From Neisseria mucosa (GTDB lineage: Bacteria > Pseudomonadota > Gammaproteobacteria > Burkholderiales > Neisseriaceae), in the NCBI GenBank assembly GCA_003028315.1, contig CP028150.1, positions 1,550,001-1,614,000 of the forward strand: a DNA stretch of 64,000 nt. Direction: 5' to 3'. Shown one piece after another: positions 25,043-34,180 of the stretch (the first letter of the stretch is position 1; each line of letters opens with the position of its first letter). The notes beneath the pieces were generated by a model. The model was not told the DNA's origin, searched no databases, and saw nothing but the letters and a program-made list of their open reading frames with translations. The translations under genes and the position numbers were made by a program.

Positions 25043-26815
25043 TCAATTTTGCTTTGCCGTCAAAAGCGACAGCAAGAGTTTTTTTTCATTTTCATTCAAA
25101 CCTGATTGCAGGCTTTTCTGCTTGAGGGTTTCGATTTGTTGGTATTTTAACTCGTTAAGGAGTTTCTTCATGCCGATTTGGAAGTTTTCGCGGTCTTCTT
25201 CGCCTCCGCCTTCCATTTCTTCAGAATAGAGTGTCGATTGGAAGATTTGGTTCACGGTTTCTTCATAAGGAGAACCACGCATATACTCTAAAACCTGCGC
25301 GGTAGCAGGTACGGCGGCATGGCTTTTAATGGTTTCGGCGAGATTGGCAAGGCAGGCGAAATCGCCGTCCAATGCCACATAATCGGGCAGGTCTATATAT
25401 GCAGCCCAATCCGGATTTATCAAGAGGCTGCGGATTTGCCGTTGCACCAGCGTCAACATGACAGGTTGTTTGACGGAAATCGGAGGCAGTTTGTAGCTTT
25501 TTTGTTTGACGTGCCGCTTCGGCGCTTCCTGCCCCAGCAGTTGGGCGAGATTGTCGGGATCGATGCCGACCAGCTCGCTAAGCCGTTGTTTCAACAGATA
25601 AGCCAATGCCGGCGCGGTGATTTGCGCCAAAAGCGGCGAACTGGTTTTCACCAATTCCGCCTTACCTTCCTGCGTATTGAGATTGAGGTCGTCTGAAAGA
25701 TGCTCCCAGAAATATTCCGACAAGGGCTTGCTTTGATTCAACAGCGCATCTTCAAATTGCGCTTTTCCGTAGGCGCGGATGTAGCTGTCGGGGTCATGTT
25801 CTTCCGGCAGGAACAAAAAATGCAGCGATTTATCGTCTTTCAACTGCGGCAACGCGTTTTCCAGCGCGCGCCAAGCCGCCTTCCGCCCCGCGCTGTCGCC
25901 GTCGAAACAGAAATAAATACTGTCCGCCTGACGCATCAGGATTTTGACGTGTTCCGCCGTCGTCGCCGTGCCCAAAGCCGCCACGCCGTAGCCCACGCCG
26001 AACTGCGCCAGCGCGACCACATCCATATAGCCTTCGACCACCAAAATCCGCCCTGCTTCCTTGACCGCGGCACGCCCCTCATACAATCCGTAAAGGTTTT
26101 TCCCCTTATCAAACAAAGGCGTATCAGGAGAATTCAAATATTTCGGCTTCGAGTCGTCCAGCACCCTGCCGCCGAAACCGATGACCTGCCCGCGCGGATT
26201 GCGGATGGGGAACATAATCCGATGACGGAAGCGGTCATAATGCCGACCCTCATTGTCAATCACCATCCCCGTATCCACCAACGCGGTATTCGGGTACGGT
26301 TGGAACACTTGCGCCAAGGGCTGCCAGCCGTCGGGGGCGTAGCCCAAACCATAATGCGCGATGACTTCCGCGCTCAAACCGCGCTTGTCCAAATAAGCCT
26401 TCGCAGCCGGATTGAATTTCAACTGTTGCGCATAAAAATCAGCCGCCGCAGCCGTCGTTTCCTCCAGCGTCTGCTGTTTTTTCTTACGTTCGGCACGGAC
26501 TTCGGGATTATCGTTCTGCCCGCGCACTTTAGGCACAGCCATACCCACACGGTCGGCAAGAAACTGCACCGCCTCCGGAAACGACAGCCCCTGATGCTCC
26601 ATCACAAAACCAATCGCCGAACCATGCGCCCCGCAACTGAAACAATGATAAAACTGCTTGGTTGGACTGACCGAAAACGACGGCGTCTTTTCCTTATGGA
26701 ACGGACAACAAGCCATATAGTTCGCCCCGCCCTTCTTCAGCGGAACCTGCTCGTCGATAATATCGACAATATCGACTTTGGCCAGAAGCTCGTCAATGAA
26801 ATCGGATGGAATCAT
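25043..26815 (-). CDS. dnaG: DNA primase
   Basis: A 590-residue primase that lays RNA primers at the replication fork. The N-terminal CHC2 zinc-binding domain (about 38-66: CPFHKEKTPSFSV, FYHCFSCGAHG) is followed by the catalytic core with a TOPRIM region (ILVVEGYMDVVALAQ; FCFDGDSAGRKA) and a C-terminal DnaB-interacting helicase-binding domain. A DUS is embedded near 25686. rpoD follows 223 bp downstream; that gap holds one DUS near 24926 and probably an rpoD promoter. rpsU is not visible upstream. Confidence 0.97.
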   Translation of the reverse strand: MIPSDFIDELLAKVDIVDIIDEQVPLKKGGANYMACCPFHKEKTPSFSVSPTKQFYHCFSCGAHGSAIGFVMEHQGLSFPEAVQFLADRVGMAVPKVRGQNDNPEVRAERKKKQQTLEETTAAAADFYAQQLKFNPAAKAYLDKRGLSAEVIAHYGLGYAPDGWQPLAQVFQPYPNTALVDTGMVIDNEGRHYDRFRHRIMFPIRNPRGQVIGFGGRVLDDSKPKYLNSPDTPLFDKGKNLYGLYEGRAAVKEAGRILVVEGYMDVVALAQFGVGYGVAALGTATTAEHVKILMRQADSIYFCFDGDSAGRKAAWRALENALPQLKDDKSLHFLFLPEEHDPDSYIRAYGKAQFEDALLNQSKPLSEYFWEHLSDDLNLNTQEGKAELVKTSSPLLAQITAPALAYLLKQRLSELVGIDPDNLAQLLGQEAPKRHVKQKSYKLPPISVKQPVMLTLVQRQIRSLLINPDWAAYIDLPDYVALDGDFACLANLAETIKSHAAVPATAQVLEYMRGSPYEETVNQIFQSTLYSEEMEGGGEEDRENFQIGMKKLLNELKYQQIETLKQKSLQSGLNENEKKLLLSLLTAKQN

Positions 26816-26845
26816 AGTTCGGCGGATGCGTATGGACGGGACAAA

Positions 26846-26887
26846 CGTTTTCAGACGACCTTTTATCTTAAAGGTCGTCTGAAAACG
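26846..26887. terminator. DUS inverted pair upstream of dnaG
   Basis: CGTTTTCAGACGACCTTT and AAAGGTCGTCTGAAAACG form a perfect stem. The 314-bp gap 26816-27129 holds this pair and a second one; no gene was found. Confidence 0.8.
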
Positions 26888-27001
26888 GAATCTCGAATCG
26901 GTTTGAAAACAAGGTTCGTATTATAACGTGTATTCAGGATAAAAATAGCACTCTTACAAAACCGACTCCTTAGCGGACAGCTTATGCAACAGAAACCCAC
27001 G

Positions 27002-27033
27002 AGGTCGTCTGAAAATTCGTTTTCAGACGACCT
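27002..27033. terminator. DUS inverted pair downstream of the TonB receptor gene
   Basis: AGGTCGTCTGAAAA and TTTTCAGACGACCT with a short loop, about 97 bp past the receptor stop codon. Confidence 0.75.
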
Positions 27034-27129
27034 TGGGTACTTAAAACCTGTATTCTGCTTTGGTGACAAAGCCCCTGAATATCCTCTTCCCAATATCGAA
27101 ATATGGGGAAATCCTAATTTGAAATTACT

Positions 27130-30100
27130 TTAAAACTTGCCCGTAATCCCTATCCTGATCGTCCTGCCCGGTGCAGGCAGGTAGGAGCGGCTCATCGGGT
27201 CGAGGTAGTAGCGGTTGGTCAGATTACTGCCCACCAGCTCGGCAGTCAGGTTTTTGCCGATTTTGTAGCGCAGGTAGGCATCCCATACCGCAACAGGCTG
27301 CCAGCGCATATCGTTATATTGGGGTTTATGATTAGTTCCCTTATATTGATTGAATACGTTGTAGTGGGGCTGCCACGCATCATTGCGGTTTTCATAGACG
27401 CGGCTGTGGTAATGAAGGCGCACGCCTGTTTCCAGTCTGTTGGCAAGAAAGCGGCTGCCCAATTCGGCATCAATCGACCAGCGTGGCTGAAGCGCGCTTG
27501 CCAGATAGCCCGAATCGCTCAAACCTCCGTGATTGCAGACGGGGCGACTCATGGTTTTGCCGGTTTCGGCAAAATATGTTGCATCGACATCTCCCGCAGT
27601 CACAGTCGACCATTGGAAGGTTTCGTCGCACATTTTGTTTTTCAGGCTGCGGAATACGTTCAGGCTGCCGAAGACGCGTCCGGTATCGAAGCGGGTGGAC
27701 AGCTCGGCACCACTGCGGATTTGTCTGTCGAATTGTTCGAATTCGAGATTGCTGTCCCTATCGATAACGTTTTTGGTCTTGTTATGGAAGTAGTTGATGC
27801 GGAAATCCGCTTTTTTCATTTTCGGTAACAGTCCCGTCAAATCATGGATGTAGCCGACTTCCCAGTTTTTGGCGTGTTCGGGCCGCCAGCCATAGCCCAT
27901 GCGGTTGAATGAGCCGGCGGCAGTAGAAAAGCCGTAAGTCCCTTCAAAAATGCTGGGGTAGCGCAGGGTTTCGGTATAGCGCAAATAGGCGCGGCTGTAA
28001 TCAGTAAAATTGACAGTGGCAGAAAATGCGGGCACCCAACCGCTGCCTTTCTGCTTCATTGCTCTCTGTTTTTCGGCTTCGGTCATTGGAGTCGTATATA
28101 CGCTTGCATCAACGTTATAATACTTAGGCACAAACTGCGGGCTGTCGGGATTGGACGGGTCGTAAACGGGATTGGGGACTTGGGCGTGCAAATCGGGAAT
28201 GCTGCCGTTGGTAAGGGGGTGATCCTTCATATTCAGACGACCTTTATTGTCTTTCAGCCAGTAAAAATCTGTCTGTTCATTGGGATTGACCCATGTACTT
28301 CGATCACTACTCAAGGTCGGTATAGTCGAATTCCAGTCAATTTGCTTATATTTCTTTAATTTTTCTGCATATTCCTCTTTGATATATAAGTCTCCCCAAT
28401 CCAAACTGCCATCTGCCAAAGCATCATTGATCGCCTTGTAATCCGCATATTCCTGTGGAGTAATCACCCTCACGACCGAATATTTCATCCCCCTGTTCAT
28501 CTCTAATGGATAGCCGGTCTTATACGTACCGCTTTCCAAACGTTTGCTTTTATCCTGAAGTTGGAAATTGGTATATCGCCCGCCTGCCGTCAACGTCAGC
28601 CAGCGGAACGGCTCGTAGCGGAAATTGAAGCCCAGATTGTATTCACGCCGCTTGCCGTTTCGAGGTACACCGTATTGGTTCAATTCATAATTTGCCCTGA
28701 TGGTGCTGTTTTCGAGTTCTTCCCGATATTTGTCGTATCCTCCCCGCTCCAGCTCGTCTGAAAAATCATTGCGCGATGTCAGTTTTTCGTTTTGAAAATC
28801 GCCCATCAAGGTCAACGACAGTTTGTCGCTCAATTTCATACGGTTGGAGAATTGAAAGCCTGTACGGTTGTTACGGGCGTAATAGGCGTTGCCTTCGATG
28901 GTGTTGAACCTGCCGTTGGTATTGGGCGTTTCAGGTTTGGGCGGTTTGGGGGCTTCTATTCCTGCATCCAGCAATTCCTGCCGCTCTGCGGGGGTGTATT
29001 TCTGCCATCTGTCGTATTCGTCCCATGCTATTTGAAATTTGTTGTCCTCATAAACGGTATCGCCGGGCGAGCCACCTGCGGTATTGGTTTTGGAATTGGT
29101 GCGCGTTGTCCAAAGCGTGGCATCGAAATCTATCCAACGACTACCCTCCGGCTTCCACGAATAGTCGATATTGTAGGAACGCTGTTTTACCCATGCCTGC
29201 GGCCATTCGGCGATTTTGTTGAGGACGGACGCATCCCAACTGATGGGGCCGATAATGCGCGAAGGCATGATTTCGCCGAACGTGGAATCGGTATGGCGCA
29301 GGCCGAATTTGAGCGTTTGGCGGTTCGGCAGACGGAAAGTGGTTTTACCTACCCATGATTTGGTTTCGAGCGAGGTATTGCTGACTTCTCCACCCGGATG
29401 GTAGAAAAGTCCGATTTTTGAAATATCAGGTGCGCCCAGCATGTTTTCACTGCCGTAAAATTTCTCGCCCTTGGCAGCGGCTTCTTCTTGACGACGTTTT
29501 AATTCGTCTAAAGTTTCTTGTGTCCAAGGACCGATATAGCCGTAGCGTTCCGCCCCTTTTTTGCCGGAAAAATAATTGCCTTTACTGCGGTAGGCATAGG
29601 CGAGCATGGCATCAAAATTGTCCTGCTTGGTGGCAGCGGCAATGCGGTAGGCTTTATCTTCCCCAAATTTATTGCGTCCGTTGAAACGCTGGTCGATTCG
29701 GTCGGTATCGTCAAAAAACGAACGCCAAATACCGCCCGTCGCTACTGCGGGAACAGGCAAGGTTCGATAATCGACTGAATGTTCATAAGCATTCTCACGC
29801 CGCTTAATGGAATTGTTGGCAGCCTCCGCCTTCACTTCAAATCCGTATTTCTGCCCTTCGGGGACAATATCGTCGGCATCGATGGTTTTCAGGGCGACGG
29901 AGCCGCCTATGCCGCTTTTCATATCGCGGCTGAACGAGGGACCTTTTTCGATGGAAACGCTGCTGATGATGTTGGGATCGACGTAGTTGCGGTTGTTTGC
30001 GCCTGCGTAGCCGCGCCAAACGGTAATCGCCTGCTCCGTGCCGTCGATGGTAACGGGAATCCGTCCCTGCCCCTGTACGCCGCGTATATTGGGATCCAAC

Positions 30101-30384
30101 GCGCCGCTGTTGCGCGCATCGCCGCTGTACACGCCGGACATACCGCTTAAAAGGTCGGATACGGTGTTGCCTTTGAAGGTTTCGACTTCGTTTTTGCCTT
30201 TGTAAAGATTGACGATTTCGCGGGTATAAACTCGGTTTTTACCGATTTCGTCTTTATTGCGCGTGCCTTTGACGGTGACGGTATCGAGAATGACGGTCGG
30301 CGTATTATCGGCAGCATAAATGATGGGAGAGAAACCGATGGCGGCGATGCAGGCGACAAGGGTGTTGACTTTGACTGGCTTCAT
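27130..30384 (-). CDS. TonB-dependent outer membrane receptor (iron/haem type)
   Basis: A 1,084-residue receptor read from the ATG at 30384, which has AAGGAA upstream; an ATG 12 codons earlier is less likely. A signal peptide ends near IIYA/ADNTP. The TonB box LDTVTVKGTRNK is followed by a plug domain (NTVSDLLSGMSGVYSGDARN, NIRGVQGQGRIPVTIDGTEQ, IEKGPSFSRDMKSG) and a 22-strand barrel with long loops, ending in the outer-membrane signature GRTIRIGITGKF. Its size exceeds typical siderophore receptors and is nearer to neisserial TdfG or haem receptors; ligand not determined. A Fur-box-like dyad upstream suggests iron repression. Two DUS-like words are embedded. Confidence 0.9.
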   Translation of the reverse strand: MKPVKVNTLVACIAAIGFSPIIYAADNTPTVILDTVTVKGTRNKDEIGKNRVYTREIVNLYKGKNEVETFKGNTVSDLLSGMSGVYSGDARNSGALDPNIRGVQGQGRIPVTIDGTEQAITVWRGYAGANNRNYVDPNIISSVSIEKGPSFSRDMKSGIGGSVALKTIDADDIVPEGQKYGFEVKAEAANNSIKRRENAYEHSVDYRTLPVPAVATGGIWRSFFDDTDRIDQRFNGRNKFGEDKAYRIAAATKQDNFDAMLAYAYRSKGNYFSGKKGAERYGYIGPWTQETLDELKRRQEEAAAKGEKFYGSENMLGAPDISKIGLFYHPGGEVSNTSLETKSWVGKTTFRLPNRQTLKFGLRHTDSTFGEIMPSRIIGPISWDASVLNKIAEWPQAWVKQRSYNIDYSWKPEGSRWIDFDATLWTTRTNSKTNTAGGSPGDTVYEDNKFQIAWDEYDRWQKYTPAERQELLDAGIEAPKPPKPETPNTNGRFNTIEGNAYYARNNRTGFQFSNRMKLSDKLSLTLMGDFQNEKLTSRNDFSDELERGGYDKYREELENSTIRANYELNQYGVPRNGKRREYNLGFNFRYEPFRWLTLTAGGRYTNFQLQDKSKRLESGTYKTGYPLEMNRGMKYSVVRVITPQEYADYKAINDALADGSLDWGDLYIKEEYAEKLKKYKQIDWNSTIPTLSSDRSTWVNPNEQTDFYWLKDNKGRLNMKDHPLTNGSIPDLHAQVPNPVYDPSNPDSPQFVPKYYNVDASVYTTPMTEAEKQRAMKQKGSGWVPAFSATVNFTDYSRAYLRYTETLRYPSIFEGTYGFSTAAGSFNRMGYGWRPEHAKNWEVGYIHDLTGLLPKMKKADFRINYFHNKTKNVIDRDSNLEFEQFDRQIRSGAELSTRFDTGRVFGSLNVFRSLKNKMCDETFQWSTVTAGDVDATYFAETGKTMSRPVCNHGGLSDSGYLASALQPRWSIDAELGSRFLANRLETGVRLHYHSRVYENRNDAWQPHYNVFNQYKGTNHKPQYNDMRWQPVAVWDAYLRYKIGKNLTAELVGSNLTNRYYLDPMSRSYLPAPGRTIRIGITGKF

Positions 30385-30419
30385 AACAGATTCCTTGTGT
30401 GGCGGAATGTCAGACAGCA

Positions 30420-30444
30420 TCGTCTGAAAGTTTTCAGACGACCT
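30420..30444. terminator. Compact DUS inverted pair upstream of the receptor gene
   Basis: TCGTCTGAAAG and TTTTCAGACGACCT almost abut, 36 bp upstream of the receptor start. In the leader it could form an RNA hairpin. Confidence 0.6.
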
Positions 30445-30472
30445 CGGAAAGGTTTTGCCGCAAGTCAGATTG

Positions 30473-30510
30473 AATATAAATATAATGATTTTGATTATTA
30501 TTTATATATT
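30473..30510. promoter_or_regulatory. Candidate Fur box / AT-rich dyad upstream of the TonB receptor
   Basis: TATAATGATTTTGATTATTA (30481-30500) resembles the Fur 19-mer GATAATGATAATCATTATC. It lies within a larger dyad (AATATAAATA ... TATTTATATATT) about 90-125 bp upstream of the receptor ATG. Iron regulation is inferred. Confidence 0.45.
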
Positions 30511-30664
30511 TTTCGATAATTTTAACCAAATCTCGATAATATGCAAACATTTGCTTGCTTCTTCGGTATCTTGTTCAGAAATATTCGATTCGTTTAACAT
30601 TTTGTTTTTAAATAAAATCAAATTATTTTCCTCAAAATAAAGCTGCACAAATACGCAGTAGTCC

Positions 30665-30725
30665 AAAGGTCGTCTGAAAACCCGGTGCCCTCCAATAAAG
30701 GCAAAGCGATTTTCAGACGACCTTT
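30665..30725. terminator. DUS inverted pair between divergent genes
   Basis: AAAGGTCGTCTGAAAA and TTTTCAGACGACCTTT with a loop of about 29 nt. The 449-bp gap 30385-30833 otherwise holds the AT-rich receptor leader and no gene. Confidence 0.65.
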
Positions 30726-30833
30726 CCAAACAGATGCGCAATAATCCGCCCCTATTCCATCCTTTCTTATCCTCATTCCTCCGTTGTTGATACAATACGA
30801 AACAGCCTGATAACAATTTCAAATATATCTGAT

Positions 30834-31514
30834 ATGGACGAAAACCTTACCTTCCTCACTCTGTTTCTGCTCGGTTTTTTCGGCGGCGGCCACTGCGTCG
30901 GTATGTGCGGCGGGTTAAGCAGCGCATTTGCCTTGCAGCTTCCGCCCAACCTCAACCGTTTCGGATTGATTGTCCTGTTGAACTTAGGACGTGTAAGCAG
31001 CTATGTCCTCATCGGCTTCCTAGTCGGACTGATCGGGCAGGCAGGGATTTCTTTGGATGACACCCGTGTGTTGCAGCAGGGCCTGTATATCGCGGCAAAC
31101 ATTCTGTTGTTGCTTTTAGGGCTTTATCTGGCGGGGATTTCGACGGCGGCAACGCGTATCGAACGCATCGGCAAACCGATATGGAAGCGGCTGAATCCTT
31201 TTTTAAACAAGCTTTTGCCCATCCGTTCCGTCCCAGCCTGTTTCGGCGTGGGGATGCTCTGGGGCTGGCTGCCGTGCGGCCTGGTTTACAGCGCGTCGCT
31301 TTACGCCTTGGGCAGCGGCAGCGCGGTTCACGGTGCTTTATATATGTTGGCTTTTTCGCTCGGCACGCTGCCCAACCTTTTGGCGATGGGCATCTTTGCA
31401 GCGCAGTTGAAAACGCTTTTGCAAAAACACAGCATCCGCCTTTTGGCAGGGTTGACGGTGGCGGCTTGGGCCTTGTGGCGGCTTTGGGTTTCGGTTTCAG
31501 GCTGGACGGCATAA
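30834..31514 (+). CDS. TauE/SafE-like (DsbD_2/UreH) inner-membrane protein
   Basis: A 226-residue protein with about six TM helices. It opens LLGFFGGGHCVGMCGGLSSA, where His-Cys-x-x-Met-Cys is the metal-type motif of the proteobacterial sulfite exporter TauE/SafE-like group (UreH/DsbD_2 fold). A second motif, GWLPCGLVYSASLYAL, mirrors the first. Members near cytochrome cbb3 oxidase genes have been linked to copper handling; no such neighbours are visible here, so the substrate remains open. It appears monocistronic, with a lone DUS after the stop. Confidence 0.75.
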   Translation: MDENLTFLTLFLLGFFGGGHCVGMCGGLSSAFALQLPPNLNRFGLIVLLNLGRVSSYVLIGFLVGLIGQAGISLDDTRVLQQGLYIAANILLLLLGLYLAGISTAATRIERIGKPIWKRLNPFLNKLLPIRSVPACFGVGMLWGWLPCGLVYSASLYALGSGSAVHGALYMLAFSLGTLPNLLAMGIFAAQLKTLLQKHSIRLLAGLTVAAWALWRLWVSVSGWTA

Positions 31515-31784
31515 AGGTCGTCTGAAAACCTGTACACAGCCATACCGCAGAATCATGTGAACAGCTTGTGAACAACTCTCCTTTCCTTTTGATTTTCCAA
31601 AATAAAAATATCATGATTAAAAAACAGGCAATACAAAATATTGCCCACAACCCGCATTCGGATTGATGTGTGCATTCTGTGGAAAACTTAGATAATATTT
31701 TGAAACCTATTGAATATTTTTAGCTGATTAAAAAATAATCAATCTATTCGCAACCCTCTAAAGACAAAAAAGACAGGAATAGAA

Positions 31785-33104
31785 ATGCACACCCTTTCGG
31801 AACAAGTCCGCTTAAATGAGGCGCGCAAAAAGTTGGCAAAAAGCAGGCGTTGGGCGACGGGCTTGCTGCTCGCGGCGTGCGGGCTGTTTGCAGCCTCCGC
31901 CATTTATGTGCGCCAATATCCTTGGTTGGGATTTGTCAAAGCTTTTGCCGAAGCGGCGATGGTGGGTGCGCTGGCGGACTGGTTTGCCGTAACCGCGCTT
32001 TTCAGACGACCCCTCGGGCTGCCGATTCCCCATACCGCGATTTTGCCGCGTAATCAGGCGCGTATCGGCGATGAATTGGGACGGTTTATCGAACACAATT
32101 TTTTGCAGGGCAAACCCATCGCCATGCGCATTTACCAAGCACAGCCCAGCGATAAATTATTGAAATGGCTGGACGGCGAAGACGTGAAATCGCATTGGCT
32201 GCCGTGGCTTTCCAAGCAGATTCCGACGCTGCTTGCCATCGCCAAACCGGAACAGACGGCGCGTTTTACGGCGATGCTGCTGGAAGAACGTTACAGCGGC
32301 GGACAAATCGGCAACGCGCTTGCCGACGGTTTGCGGCTGCTGAAAGCGCAAGGGATGCACGAAAAAGCGTTTGAAAGCCTGCTCCGTCAGATTCGGCGTT
32401 GGCTGAAAACGCCGGAAACCCGTGAAATGCTGGAGCAGAACCTGCGCGAATGGGCGGCGAAAATCGAAGGCGGCAATCCCGGAACTTGGGACAGGCTTAA
32501 AGCGGCGGTGAAATCGACCTTGGTGGAGAAAGTCGATGATTGGGCGGCAGAAAAAGCGTTGGCATGGATAGACGGCTATTTGGCAACCGCAGACAAGCAG
32601 GATAACACGCTGCGCCGACAATTCTTGGTGCAATACGACGAACTGACCGAACGCCTGAGCACATCGCGCCTGTGGCACCGCCGCCTGGACAAATTCAAAA
32701 AACAGCTCGCGCAATCGCCCGCCCTGCAACGTCAAATCATGACCTTATGGCGCGGCATTCTGGACTGGGCGCGGGAAGATGTGGAAAAACAAGACTCTTT
32801 GTGCCAAGCGCAACTGGAAAAGCTGCTGAACCATATGCGTTCGCAAGCTCAGGCATACCCGCAATTTATGCGTCGGGCGGATGTGCGGATTTCGCTTTTG
32901 GTTCGGGATTTTGTGATGCGTTATAAAGATAAGGCCGCTTTGTTCGTCTCGGACAAAGTCAAAGGCTGGGACAGCCGCCTGATGGTGGAAAAACTGGAAT
33001 TGAGCGTGGGCAAGGATTTGCAATATATCCGCATCAACGGCACGCTTGTCGGCGGACTGGTCGGATTGGCGATTTATACGGTATCGCTGTGGCTGGCGGG
33101 ATAG
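31785..33104 (+). CDS. DUF445 (YjiN-like) membrane protein
   Basis: A 439-residue protein. An N-terminal TM helix (about 24-42) is followed by the DUF445 signature AAMVGALADWFAVTALFRRP then LGLPIPHTAILPRNQ, a long helical soluble region, and a C-terminal TM helix (LVGGLVGLAIYTVSLWLAG). Family function is unknown; the fold suggests an envelope-anchored coiled-coil protein. The conserved LFRRP is encoded by a DUS (TTTTCAGACGACCCC near 32000). Upstream lies a 270-bp AT-rich gap containing GATTAAAAAATAATC; CREE copy 4 begins at the very base after the stop codon. Confidence 0.85.
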   Translation: MHTLSEQVRLNEARKKLAKSRRWATGLLLAACGLFAASAIYVRQYPWLGFVKAFAEAAMVGALADWFAVTALFRRPLGLPIPHTAILPRNQARIGDELGRFIEHNFLQGKPIAMRIYQAQPSDKLLKWLDGEDVKSHWLPWLSKQIPTLLAIAKPEQTARFTAMLLEERYSGGQIGNALADGLRLLKAQGMHEKAFESLLRQIRRWLKTPETREMLEQNLREWAAKIEGGNPGTWDRLKAAVKSTLVEKVDDWAAEKALAWIDGYLATADKQDNTLRRQFLVQYDELTERLSTSRLWHRRLDKFKKQLAQSPALQRQIMTLWRGILDWAREDVEKQDSLCQAQLEKLLNHMRSQAQAYPQFMRRADVRISLLVRDFVMRYKDKAALFVSDKVKGWDSRLMVEKLELSVGKDLQYIRINGTLVGGLVGLAIYTVSLWLAG

Positions 33105-33261
33105 TATAGTGGATTAAATTTAAACCAGTACGGCGTTGCCTCGCCTTAGCTCAAAGAGAACGATTCTCTAAGGTGCTGAAGCACCAAGTGAATCGGTTCC
33201 GTACTATTTGTACTGTCTGCGGCTTCGTCGCCTTGTCCTGATTTAAATTTAATCCACTATA
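33105..33261. repeat. CREE, copy 4, full length
   Basis: 157 bp from TATAGTGGATTAA to TTAATCCACTATA. It abuts the TAG stop of the DUF445 gene with no spacer. Confidence 0.95.
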
Positions 33262-33319
33262 TGAAAAAGGTCGTCTGAGAACGTGTTCATTGTCTCAGCC
33301 TCTGCTGTAAACTATCGGC

Positions 33320-33628
33320 ATGAACAGAAAAACCTACCCAAGCGATATCAGTCGCGAGCAATTTGCGCCTCTCCTTCCCCTGCTGGAAAGTGCCCGTAAA
33401 CGCACAGCGCCACGCCAGGTGGACTTGTACGATGTCTTTTGTGCCATTCTCTACCTGCAACGCACTGGCTGCTCCTGGCGCGCTTTGCCGGGCGACTTCC
33501 CCAAATGGCGCACCGTGCATTCCTACTTCCAGAGATGGACCGAACCACGCGAGAGTGGCATCAGCATCCTTGAGGAAGCATTAAAAAAATCAGGTAGTTG
33601 CGGAGCGCCGCAAGCAGGGGCGCCATGA
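33320..33628 (+). CDS. IS5-family transposase, first frame (OrfA)
   Basis: A 102-codon frame beginning MNRKTYPSDISREQFAPLLP, then YDVFCAILYLQRTGCSWRAL and FPKWRTVHSYFQRW, the DUF4096-like N-terminal half of IS427-group transposases. The slippery tract A7 at 33583-33589, near the end of the similarity, is where the frame changes. Beyond it this frame runs 13 more codons to a stop. It probably binds the terminal repeats. Confidence 0.85.
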   Translation: MNRKTYPSDISREQFAPLLPLLESARKRTAPRQVDLYDVFCAILYLQRTGCSWRALPGDFPKWRTVHSYFQRWTEPRESGISILEEALKKSGSCGAPQAGAP

Positions 33629-34112
33629 AGCAACTACTTTCCTGATTATTGATGCGCAGAGTGTGAAGAACACGGATACCGCCATGGAAAAAGGCTACGA
33701 TGCGGGCAAGAAGGTTAGCGGTATCAAGCGGCATATAGCGGTTGACACGCAAGGTTTGCCGCATGCCCTTGCGGTAACGACGGCGGATGTTACGGATAGA
33801 AAAGGCTGCCTGGTGGCATTGGAACGTGGGCGGGATAATCTTGGTGCGATACAAAAAATCCTTGCTGACGGTGGTTACACGGGTAAGGCATTTGCTTCGT
33901 CGGTACAGGAGTTGATTGGTGCGGAGGTAGAGATTGCCAAACGAAACGAATTGCACCGTTTTGCAGTATTGCCGAAGCGATGGGTAGTAGAGCGCAGCTT
34001 TTCCTGGTTGGAAAAGAACAGGCGGCTTTGGAAAAACTGCGAGCGTAAGTTGAGTACCAGTCTGCAAATGGTAGCTTTGGCTTTCTTGGGAGTCCTGCTA
34101 CGAAGACTATGA
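33585..34112 (+). CDS. IS5-family transposase, second frame (catalytic half)
   Basis: The catalytic DDE half continues from the A7 tract in another frame, requiring a +1 (or -2) shift, or transcript slippage by one A. The sequence TTFLIIDAQSVKNTDTA carries the first Asp, ILADGGYTGKAF the second, and VERSFSWLEKNRRL the Glu with its usual Arg/Lys context. The first plausible internal start (GTG at 33663) lies after the first Asp, so a separately initiated protein would be inactive; OrfAB fusion is the likely enzyme. The frame is otherwise intact to its stop. Confidence 0.82.
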   Translation, partial: KNQVVAERRKQGRHEATTFLIIDAQSVKNTDTAMEKGYDAGKKVSGIKRHIAVDTQGLPHALAVTTADVTDRKGCLVALERGRDNLGAIQKILADGGYTGKAFASSVQELIGAEVEIAKRNELHRFAVLPKRWVVERSFSWLEKNRRLWKNCERKLSTSLQMVALAFLGVLLRRL

Positions 34113-34180
34113 ACACGCTCTTAAAACAAGGTTTCAATGAAATTTGTTTTTCAGACGACCTGTTGCTTCTAATAGCAAAC

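Larger units (their letters stand above)
33279..34120 (+). mobile_element. IS5-family insertion sequence
   Basis: About 842 bp. The terminal repeats GAACGTGTTCAT (33279-33290) and ATGAACACGCTC (34109-34120) match at 11 of 12 positions. A two-frame transposase is encoded, as in IS427-type IS5 elements. No clean target duplication is seen, so ends may be off by a few bases. The left end cuts a DUS after AGGTCGTCTGA (33268-33278), and AAAAC just outside the right end would complete it. Confidence 0.85.

Noticed and set aside
25700..26926. A 408-codon + strand frame opposite dnaG
   Set aside because: It mirrors dnaG, has no domain-like sequence, and lacks a ribosome-binding site.
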